From: Calidifontimicrobium sp964618555
Lineage (GTDB): Bacteria > Pseudomonadota > Gammaproteobacteria > Burkholderiales > Burkholderiaceae_C
Direction: 5' to 3'
DNA: 12,367 nucleotides
NCBI GenBank assembly: GCA_964618555.1
Contig: CAZUBF010000113.1
Coordinates: 1 to 12,367, forward strand
Positions 1 through 5,738 of the stretch are shown in pieces. Positions within the stretch are counted from its first letter, which is position 1; every line of letters starts with the position of its first letter. Position numbers and translations under genes: made by a program. The notes under the pieces are model-generated. The model saw only the letters and a program-made list of their open reading frames with translations, had not been told where the DNA came from and ran no database searches.

Positions 1-1125
1 GTCCATCTCGGCCGTGGTCAGCGGGATCGGCGGCGGGTTGATCCACACGTCGCGTGCGCCGGGCCCGTCGCCGTGGCGCTGCACCAGCGCGCGCGCGTTG
101 CCGGGGTTGGTCTCGAGGTGCAGCACGCGGCTCGCGTGCGCGTAGAGCACCGCGTCGGCCCGGACCTGCTCGTACGCCGGCAGGCGGATCACGGTGCGCT
201 CGCGCGGCGTGGTCACGGCGCGTGCGCCGGCCTGGTGCAGCGGCCGGCGCACGATCGCGATCGGCGTGCCACCTTGCGCGCCCGGTGGCTCGCCGGGCGT
301 GGCGCAGGCGCCGCCGCGTTCGGCCGCGGCCTGTTCGCTCGTCGCGTACGGGCTGACCAGCGCGTCGACGCGGCCCGGCGTGTCGACCTCGGTCGAGTCG
401 ACCTCGAACCAGCCCACGAGCGCCGCGTCGTCGGGGCGGCGCACGAACGCGGTGCCGCGCACGTCGGTGATGCGCGCCACCGGCTCGCGCCGCGCCAGCC
501 GGTGCGCGATCTCGACGATGGCGCGTTCGGCGTTGCCGTACAGCAGCAGGTCGGCCTTCGCGTCGACGAGGACCGAGCGGCGCACCTTGTCCTGCCAGTA
601 GTCGTAGTGCGCGATGCGGCGCAGGCTCGCCTCGATGCCGCCGATCACGATCGGCACGTCGGCGAAGGCCTCGCGGCAGCGCTGCGCGTAGACGATGCAG
701 GCGCGGTCGGGGCGCCGGCCGCCCTCGCCGCCCGGCGTGTAGGCGTCGTCGCTGCGGATCTTGCGATCGGCGGTGTAGCGGTTGATCATCGAGTCCATGT
801 TCCCGGCGGTGACGCCGAAGAACAGGGTCGGGCGGCCGAGCGCCTTGAACGCCTCGGCGCTCGTCCAGTCGGGCTGCGCGACGATGCCGACGCGAAAGCC
901 CTGCGCCTCGAGCACGCGGCCGATCACCGCCATGCCGAAGCTCGGGTGGTCGACGTAGGCGTCGCCGGTGACGACGATCACGTCGCACGCGTCCCAGCCG
1001 AGCGCGTCCATCTCGGCGCGGCTGGTCGGCAGGAACGGCGCGGTGCCCAGGCGCTTGGCCCAGTACGGCCGGTAACCGGTCAGCGGCCGGGCGGCGCGCT
1101 CGGGGGTCGGGGTGGCGGTGCTCAT
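1..1125 (-). CDS. ygiQ: YgiQ-family radical SAM protein, N-terminal part (cut by left edge)
   Basis: The visible 375 codons begin at an ATG (1123-1125) and run open off the left edge. The protein starts MSTATPTPERAARPLTGYRP, followed by the characteristic YgiQ/UPF0313 N-terminal block: FLPTSRAEMDALGWDACDVI, GDAYVDHPSFGMAVIGR and GIVAQPDW. Further on come FFGVTAGNMDSMINRYTADRK, IVIGGIEASLRRIAHYDYW and, at the edge, the family-typical INPPPIPLTTAEMD. The radical SAM cysteine cluster (CxxxCxxC) is not in the visible part; in the family it lies after this N-terminal region, so its absence here is expected. YgiQ proteins are about 700 residues long, so roughly half is present. Their reaction is not established. 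The gene is divergent from the exported-protein gene at 1270, across a 144-base gap that must hold both promoters. A GACAAT hexamer (1140-1145, minus) could be its -10 box. Family assignment is confident; function is not. Confidence 0.92.
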   Translation of the reverse strand, partial: MSTATPTPERAARPLTGYRPYWAKRLGTAPFLPTSRAEMDALGWDACDVIVVTGDAYVDHPSFGMAVIGRVLEAQGFRVGIVAQPDWTSAEAFKALGRPTLFFGVTAGNMDSMINRYTADRKIRSDDAYTPGGEGGRRPDRACIVYAQRCREAFADVPIVIGGIEASLRRIAHYDYWQDKVRRSVLVDAKADLLLYGNAERAIVEIAHRLARREPVARITDVRGTAFVRRPDDAALVGWFEVDSTEVDTPGRVDALVSPYATSEQAAAERGGACATPGEPPGAQGGTPIAIVRRPLHQAGARAVTTPRERTVIRLPAYEQVRADAVLYAHASRVLHLETNPGNARALVQRHGDGPGARDVWINPPPIPLTTAEMD

Positions 1126-1257
1126 GGCGGCAGGGAACGATTGTCGGCGCTCGGACCGCCGTGTGGCGCGCGCCGACAGTGAACACGCCCGGCGCACAAG
1201 GGCATGCGCGGCGCGCCGGAACCCGGACCGGCGGCAGCGATCCGAGCGGGAGCGGGA

Positions 1258-1263
1258 TACATT
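1258..1263 (+). promoter_or_regulatory. -10-like hexamer TACATT, six bases before an ATG
   Basis: TACATT matches the sigma-70 -10 consensus TATAAT at four of six bases, including the key A at position 2 and the final T. It ends exactly six bases before the ATG at 1270, so transcription would start on or beside the start codon and give a leaderless mRNA. No Shine-Dalgarno lies at normal spacing and no good -35 box is seen 16-18 bases upstream. This is an inference from spacing only. Confidence 0.4.
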
Positions 1264-1269
1264 CGCACC

Positions 1270-1902
1270 ATGACCCCGTTCCCGTGGATCGACTCGACGG
1301 CGCTCAGGCCGGTGGCGCAGCGCGCCGGCGCCATTGCGCTGCTCGCGCTCGCCGCGCTGGCCGCCTCGCTGGCCACCGCGCAGGCGCTGCGCGACACGAG
1401 CACCGAGGCGCTGTCGCTGTACGGGGTGGTGCTCAAGGACGCCGACGCCGCGACCTTCATCGCCGCCGCACGCGCCGCCGGTGCCGTCGCGCTGCCCACG
1501 CCCGACGGTGCGCCGGCGCAGTTCGACGCCCGCGGCGCAGGCGTGCCGGCGCTCGAACGCCTGACGGTGATCGCGCACGAAGGCAGGCTGATCACCGCGC
1601 GCTTCACGGTCAAGAACTACGGCCAGGACAACGAGGCGCTGCGCCGCGCGCTGCTGGCCAAGTACGGCGTGCCGATGACGGTGTCGGCGAGGCCGCTGCC
1701 GGCGCAGGGCTTCGACGGGCGCACCAGCCCGCGCGGCGGGTACGCGTGGACGTTCTCCGAAGGCATGAAGCTGGTCTACGAGCACCCGCGCGTCGGCGAG
1801 GCGACGCTGTCGTACACCGACGAGGCGAAGGCGCAGGCGCTGGCCGCCGGCGCGCTGCCGGGCCCGGCGCTGCCGCGCGGCGAACTGCGCGACCGGCTCT
1901 GA
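1270..1902 (+). CDS. Exported protein of unknown function, 210 aa
   Basis: I do not recognise a named family. The start at 1270 (MTPFPWIDS) is preferred over the upstream in-frame ATG at 1204 because it puts a normal signal peptide near the N-terminus: a positive region (R13, R18), then a hydrophobic core (AGAIALLALAALAASLATA, about residues 19-37) and a likely cleavage site after AQA (residue 39). The mature part, about 170 residues, is predicted periplasmic, with no further membrane segment. It contains SLYGVVLKDADAATFIAAAR and, later, ALRRALLAKYGVPMTV. This 'LKxA ... KYGxP' layout resembles exported hypothetical proteins I associate with Burkholderiales, but that is a loose resemblance. 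It lies 136 bases upstream of the BcsA-like glycosyltransferase on the same strand. A shared transcript is possible, though a stem-loop follows its stop codon. Confidence 0.75.
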   Translation: MTPFPWIDSTALRPVAQRAGAIALLALAALAASLATAQALRDTSTEALSLYGVVLKDADAATFIAAARAAGAVALPTPDGAPAQFDARGAGVPALERLTVIAHEGRLITARFTVKNYGQDNEALRRALLAKYGVPMTVSARPLPAQGFDGRTSPRGGYAWTFSEGMKLVYEHPRVGEATLSYTDEAKAQALAAGALPGPALPRGELRDRL

Positions 1903-1905
1903 CAC

Positions 1906-1922
1906 GCCGCCGGCACGGCGGC
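1906..1922 (+). terminator. Candidate terminator stem-loop after the exported-protein gene
   Basis: A perfect 7-base inverted repeat (GCCGCCG / CGGCGGC) with a 3-base GCA loop begins three bases after the stop codon at 1900-1902. Its position suits termination or 3'-end protection. No T-tract follows (ACGATGTC), so a classical intrinsic terminator is doubtful and read-through into the next gene is possible. Confidence 0.4.
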
Positions 1923-2038
1923 ACGATGTCACACGGCGCGCGGCCGCATCGGCCCGCGACCGCGACCACGCCGCGCGCACCCTGAACCGGGGCGCCGTGG
2001 CGCCGATATGCACGGCAGCTGACAAGCCGTTGCCGTCG

Positions 2039-4303
2039 ATGAACCCTGTCCCGACCGAATCGCTCGAGGGCCCGCGCCGCCTGCTGGTCGGCGTGTTCGT
2101 GCTCGCCAGCCTGTGGTACCTGCACTGGCGGCTGGGCACCTTCAACCCCGCCGCGCCGGTGTTTTCGCGCGTGATCTACGCCGCCGAGGTGTTCGGCTTC
2201 GTCACCGCGCTGCTGCACGTCTTCATGTGCTGGCGCCTGAGCGTGCGCCGCGCGGCGCCGGCGCGCGTCGAGCGCAGTGTCGACGTGTTCGTGCCGACGT
2301 ACAACGAGTCGGTCGACCTGGTGCGCAAGACGCTGCTGGCCGCCATCGCGATGGACGGGCGCCACACCACCTGGCTGCTCGACGACGGACGCCGCCCCGA
2401 GATGGCGGCGCTGGCGCGCGAGCTCGGCTGCCGCTACCTGGCTCGCGCCGACAACACGCACGCCAAGGCCGGCAACCTGAACCACGCGCTGGCGCACAGC
2501 GACGGCGAACTGGTGGCGGTGTTCGACGCCGACCATGCGCCGCGGCGCGACTTCCTCGCCCGCACGCTGGGCTACTTCGACGACGAGCGCGTGGGCTTCG
2601 TTCAGACCCCGCAGGACTTCTACAACCTCGACTCGTACCAGCACCGCCGCGGCGGCGGCGGCCGCACGCTGTGGACCGAGCAGTCGCTGTTCTTCCGCGT
2701 CATCCAGCGCGGCAAGGACGCCTGGAACGCCGCGTTCTTCTGCGGCAGCTGCGCGGTCGTGCGCCGCAGCGCGCTGCGCGAGATCGGCGGGTTTGCCACC
2801 GGGACCGTCACCGAGGACCTGCACACCTCGCTGCGCCTGCACGCCAAGGGCTGGCGGTCGGTGTACCACGCCGAGGCGCTGGCCTTCGGGGTGGCGCCCG
2901 AGTCGATCGAGCCGTTCATCGGCCAGCGGGTGCGCTGGGGCCAGGGGGCGATGCACGTGTGGCGCCGCGAGGGCATCCTGACGCACCGGGGCCTGACCCT
3001 GACGCAGCGGCTGAACTACCTGGCGTCGGTGCTGACCTACTTCGACGGCTGGCAGAAGCTGGTGTTCTACGCCGCGCCGGTGATCGTGCTGACCACCGGC
3101 ACGATGCCGCTGATCACCGGCACCGCCGACTTCCTGCTGCACTTCGTGCCGTACTACCTGCTGACCTTCTGGGTCTTCGAGGAGGTCGGCCGCGGCTACG
3201 GGCGCACCCTGTTCATCGAGCAATACAACATGGCGCGCTTCGCCGCGTTCGCCTGGGCCACGCTGGCCTGGCTGTTCCCGCGGCTGAAGTTCCGCGTCAC
3301 GGCCAAGGGGGGCGAGAGGCAGCGCACGCTGCGGTTCACGCTGCCGCACTGGCTGGTGCTGGGGTTGAACCTGGGTGCGATCCCGGTGGGCATCGCGATG
3401 TACGTGCTGGCCGCGCCGCTGCCGCTCGACGGACTGGTCGCGAACACGCTGTGGGCCGGCATCAACGGCGCGCTGGCCCTGGCGGTGCTGTCGTTCACCG
3501 CCGTCAACCAGCGCCACATGCGGACGCGCTACCGCTTCCCGGTGCCGGTGGCCGCCGAGCTGATGCTGGCCGACGGCGCACGCGTCGCCGGCACGGTCGA
3601 CGACCTGTCCGAGACCGGCCTGCGCTTCTACGGCGCGCTGCCGCCGCACCTCGCGGTGGGCGCGCCGGTCACCGGCCAGCTGGGGCTGCCCGACGGCGCT
3701 CTGGCGCTGTGGGGCGAGGTGCGCAGCGTGATCCCGCTGCCCGGATCGCCGCAGGTGGCCAAGGCGGTGGGTGTCAGCTTCTCGACCACCGACCAGGCGC
3801 GCCTTCGCCTCGAGCGCTTCCTGTACGGCTCGGACCTGCAGTGGCACGTCAACGGCTACTGCGACCAGGTGCACACGCCGCTGAGCCGGCTGCTGCCGCA
3901 CCTCGTGCCCGGCCCGCGTGCGCACCCGCTGTCCGGGCGCCAGTGGAACTGCGCGCAGCTGCGCAGCGAAGCGGCGGCCCCGGCCGAGACGGCGCTGGTG
4001 GCGACCGCCACCGGCGGCGCCGAACGCCTGCTGATCAGCTACCGGCAGCTGCCCGAGCACCAGCCGCTGCTGCTCGACACCTTCCGCCGCACCGACGCAC
4101 CGCGCGAGGCGGTGCAGCTTCAGCGCGTCGAGATCGATGCGCCCGGCGCGATGCTGCACGCCTACCGCGTCGCCCCTGCCGCGCTGCCGGTCGCCGCCCC
4201 CCCCGCCGATGCGGCGGCGCAAGAGACGCGCGAACTGCTCGTCCGGATGCGTCAGGGCCGCAACAGCCCGTCGACCTTCGAAGTCGATCCGACGACGTTA
4301 TGA
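2039..4303 (+). CDS. BcsA-type family 2 glycosyltransferase with PilZ domain, 754 aa
   Basis: Predicted inner-membrane processive glycosyltransferase making an exopolysaccharide and controlled by c-di-GMP. With M1 at 2039, two membrane helices (about 15-29 and 45-66) precede a GT-A domain with the cellulose-synthase motifs: D82 in DVFVPTYNE, DD at 115-116, DAD at 163-165, FFCGS at 233-237, TED at 258-260 and QRVRW at 296-300. About six more helices follow (323-489). The loop FRVTAKG (418-424) matches the BcsA gating-loop signature FxVTxKG exactly. A PilZ domain begins with RTRYR (495-499, RxxxR) and has DLSETG (522-527, DxSxxG), the c-di-GMP-binding signature. Residues about 600-754 form an extension I cannot assign. 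An in-frame GTG at 1997 would add 14 residues; ATG 2039 is preferred, but neither has a clear Shine-Dalgarno. The polymer is unknown. No bcsB, bcsC or bcsZ is adjacent, so I give no bcsA symbol. Confidence 0.93.
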   Translation: MNPVPTESLEGPRRLLVGVFVLASLWYLHWRLGTFNPAAPVFSRVIYAAEVFGFVTALLHVFMCWRLSVRRAAPARVERSVDVFVPTYNESVDLVRKTLLAAIAMDGRHTTWLLDDGRRPEMAALARELGCRYLARADNTHAKAGNLNHALAHSDGELVAVFDADHAPRRDFLARTLGYFDDERVGFVQTPQDFYNLDSYQHRRGGGGRTLWTEQSLFFRVIQRGKDAWNAAFFCGSCAVVRRSALREIGGFATGTVTEDLHTSLRLHAKGWRSVYHAEALAFGVAPESIEPFIGQRVRWGQGAMHVWRREGILTHRGLTLTQRLNYLASVLTYFDGWQKLVFYAAPVIVLTTGTMPLITGTADFLLHFVPYYLLTFWVFEEVGRGYGRTLFIEQYNMARFAAFAWATLAWLFPRLKFRVTAKGGERQRTLRFTLPHWLVLGLNLGAIPVGIAMYVLAAPLPLDGLVANTLWAGINGALALAVLSFTAVNQRHMRTRYRFPVPVAAELMLADGARVAGTVDDLSETGLRFYGALPPHLAVGAPVTGQLGLPDGALALWGEVRSVIPLPGSPQVAKAVGVSFSTTDQARLRLERFLYGSDLQWHVNGYCDQVHTPLSRLLPHLVPGPRAHPLSGRQWNCAQLRSEAAAPAETALVATATGGAERLLISYRQLPEHQPLLLDTFRRTDAPREAVQLQRVEIDAPGAMLHAYRVAPAALPVAAPPADAAAQETRELLVRMRQGRNSPSTFEVDPTTL

Positions 4304-4962
4304 ACGCTCGACGCCAGCCGGGCCTGCGCCCGGCATCGATCGGCCTGCCGGCCGCCGCGCTGGTGGCGGGCCTCGCCGCCGCACTGTCTGGCACGGCGTC
4401 GGCGCGCGGCCCCGATTTCGCGCAGTTCGACCTGTCGTCCGGCTCGTCGACGCTGGTGCTGGTGCGCGCGCTCGGCGAGCCGCGCGCCGCCGCGCCGGCG
4501 CCGCTGCTGACGGCCGCGGTCAGCCGCTGGGGCGACGGCCAGGCCGGCAGCGTCGCGTGGCTGAAGCGCGCGGCACCGCTGCAGGGCACGCACACCCTGA
4601 TGCTCGGCGCCGGCGTCGGTGCCGACGGCTGGCGCAGCCGTTCGAACACGCGGCGCGACAGCGACGCCGGCGTGTCGCTGCGCGCGCAGGCCGAGGCCGT
4701 CGGCACGCTGGCCGGTGGGGGCTACTACGCGCTGGCGCAGGTCTCGACCTTTCGCGACACCTGGTTCGCGACGGCGCAGTTCGAGCCGCCCGGCGCACCG
4801 TGGGCGATCGAGCTGTCGCGCTTCGGCGAGCGCAGCTACCACGCGAGCACGGCGACGCTGCGCTTCGCCGTCGGCGCACCCGGCTGGTCGCTGCGGCTGG
4901 GTGCGGTGCGCGACGGCGAGGGCCGGCGCGTGGTGGTCGGCATCGGCTACAACGGCTTCTGA
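4300..4962 (+). CDS. Predicted outer-membrane beta-barrel protein coupled to the glycosyltransferase, 220 aa
   Basis: The ATG (4300-4302) overlaps the glycosyltransferase stop in an ATGA, so the two are almost certainly translated together. The N-terminus has a signal peptide: basic start (MNARRQPGLR), a hydrophobic stretch to about residue 30, and a likely cleavage after GTASA (residue 35). The mature part, about 185 residues, shows alternating polar/apolar stretches rich in Gly, Ser and aromatics, such as GGGYYALAQVSTF, AIELSRFGERSYHAS and ATLRFAV. It ends in VVVGIGYNGF, with a terminal Phe and a Tyr two places before it, as in the C-terminal signal read by the BAM machinery. Size and pattern fit a small barrel of about eight strands. 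The arrangement recalls E. coli yaiP-yaiO, a membrane glycosyltransferase beside an outer-membrane protein. Homology to YaiO is not shown. A role in polymer secretion or surface attachment is inferred from context. Confidence 0.8.
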   Translation: MNARRQPGLRPASIGLPAAALVAGLAAALSGTASARGPDFAQFDLSSGSSTLVLVRALGEPRAAAPAPLLTAAVSRWGDGQAGSVAWLKRAAPLQGTHTLMLGAGVGADGWRSRSNTRRDSDAGVSLRAQAEAVGTLAGGGYYALAQVSTFRDTWFATAQFEPPGAPWAIELSRFGERSYHASTATLRFAVGAPGWSLRLGAVRDGEGRRVVVGIGYNGF

Positions 4963-4980
4963 CCCCGGCGTCGCCTGCGA

Positions 4981-4997
4981 CCGCGAGCGGTTCGCGG
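4981..4997 (+). terminator. Candidate stem-loop downstream of the glycosyltransferase/barrel pair
   Basis: CCGCGA and TCGCGG form a perfect 6-base stem around a 5-base loop, 18 bases after the barrel gene's stop. No T-tract follows. It lies in the 235-base gap before the pyrophosphatase, where I see no gene. It could mark the end of the transcript or be a chance GC-rich palindrome. Confidence 0.3.
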
Positions 4998-5185
4998 CCG
5001 GGCTGCGCAGGTTGCCCGCCCGCTGCCGCCCAGCGCGACGACCTGGCGGAGCAGTGGTTCGACGCGCCGCGTCGGCGCCTCGCGTCTGCGCGGGCGGTGC
5101 GCGAAAGCGTGCACGGGTTCGCCGTCGCCGTGCTCGTCGGTGTTGCAACGCGGCGTGCGTAAACGGGGTGCCGACGATCGGCAGG

Positions 5186-5191
5186 TAGGCT
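5186..5191 (+). promoter_or_regulatory. -10-like hexamer TAGGCT, six bases before the pyrophosphatase ATG
   Basis: TAGGCT shares the T1, A2 and T6 positions of the -10 consensus and ends six bases before the ATG at 5198, the same spacing as the hexamer before the gene at 1270. No Shine-Dalgarno lies between, so a leaderless mRNA is suggested. Just upstream is a perfect palindrome GCCGA-CGA-TCGGC (5170-5182), where an operator could sit; its role is unknown. Confidence 0.4.
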
Positions 5192-5197
5192 CGGCCC

Positions 5198-5719
5198 ATG
5201 GACGCCCCGATCGATGCGCGCCCGCGGCGCGGCGAGACACCCCCCGCGCCCGCCGCGGCGATCGAGGTCGAGGTCGTCATCGAGGTGCCGCGCGGCAGCT
5301 TCCTCAAGCGCGGCTGGGGCGGGCACGTCGACTTCGTCTCGCCGCTGCCGTGCCCGTACAACTACGGCGCCGTGCCGACGCACCTGGGCCTCGAGGGCGA
5401 CCTGCTCGACGCGCTGGTGCTGGGCCCACGGCTGCGCCTGGGCCAGCGCATACGCGTGCGGGCATGGGCCGCGGCGACCCTGACCGACCGCGGCCTCGTC
5501 GACGACAAGCTGATCTGCAGCCTCCACCGGCCGAGCGCCGCCGAGATCGCCCGCGTGCTGAAGTTCCTGCGCTTCTACGCGCGCTGCAAGGGGCTGCTGA
5601 ACCGTTTGCGCGGCCGCCGGGGCCGCAACGCCTGCGAAGGGCTGATCGGCGCCGACGCCGCGCTGGTGCGCGCACGGCCGGTGCCCGCACACTGGCGCGG
5701 CCCCCCGGTGCCGTTCTGA
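5198..5719 (+). CDS. Inorganic pyrophosphatase, family I, divergent (173 aa)
   Basis: Predicted cytosolic enzyme hydrolysing pyrophosphate to two phosphates, which pulls biosynthetic reactions forward. After a Pro/Ala-rich 20-residue leader, the family I core reads IEVPRGSFLKR (28-38), PCPYNYG (51-57), EGDLLDALVLG (66-76) and TDRGLVDDKL (96-105). Aligned by eye to E. coli Ppa, the retained residues are E20 (E29 here), K29 (K37), Y55 (Y56), D67 (D68), D70 (D71), D97 (D97), D102 (D102) and K104 (K104). Changes are D65 to Glu (E66), P68 to Leu (L69), Y51 to Cys (C52), and apparently no counterpart of E31 or R43. Length is near the usual 175. Most metal ligands and the catalytic Asp remain, so activity is plausible but kinetics or substrate may differ. 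It appears to be a stand-alone gene, convergent with the ABC transporter gene 19 bases away. I give no ppa symbol because a more typical copy may exist elsewhere in the genome. Confidence 0.85.
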   Translation: MDAPIDARPRRGETPPAPAAAIEVEVVIEVPRGSFLKRGWGGHVDFVSPLPCPYNYGAVPTHLGLEGDLLDALVLGPRLRLGQRIRVRAWAAATLTDRGLVDDKLICSLHRPSAAEIARVLKFLRFYARCKGLLNRLRGRRGRNACEGLIGADAALVRARPVPAHWRGPPVPF

Positions 5720-5738
5720 CGCCGGTCGCGGCAGCGGC

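Noticed and set aside
73..1182. 369-codon plus-strand frame over the YgiQ region
   Set aside because: The minus-strand YgiQ match is clear over the whole stretch; the plus-strand product is an Arg/Ala/Val-rich shadow.
1610..4222. 870-codon open frame antisense to the glycosyltransferase
   Set aside because: The product is low-complexity, rich in Arg, Gln, Ala and His, with no domain. It mirrors the high-GC codon pattern of the real gene on the other strand.
2113..4299. Long in-frame extension upstream of the outer-membrane protein
   Set aside because: This part overlaps the glycosyltransferase in another frame and is shadow-like; protein-like sequence with a signal peptide begins only at ATG 4300.
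2039..4303. Calling the glycosyltransferase bcsA (cellulose synthase) outright
   Set aside because: The motifs fit BcsA, but no bcsB/bcsC/bcsZ is adjacent and other beta-glycan synthases share these motifs, so the polymer cannot be named.
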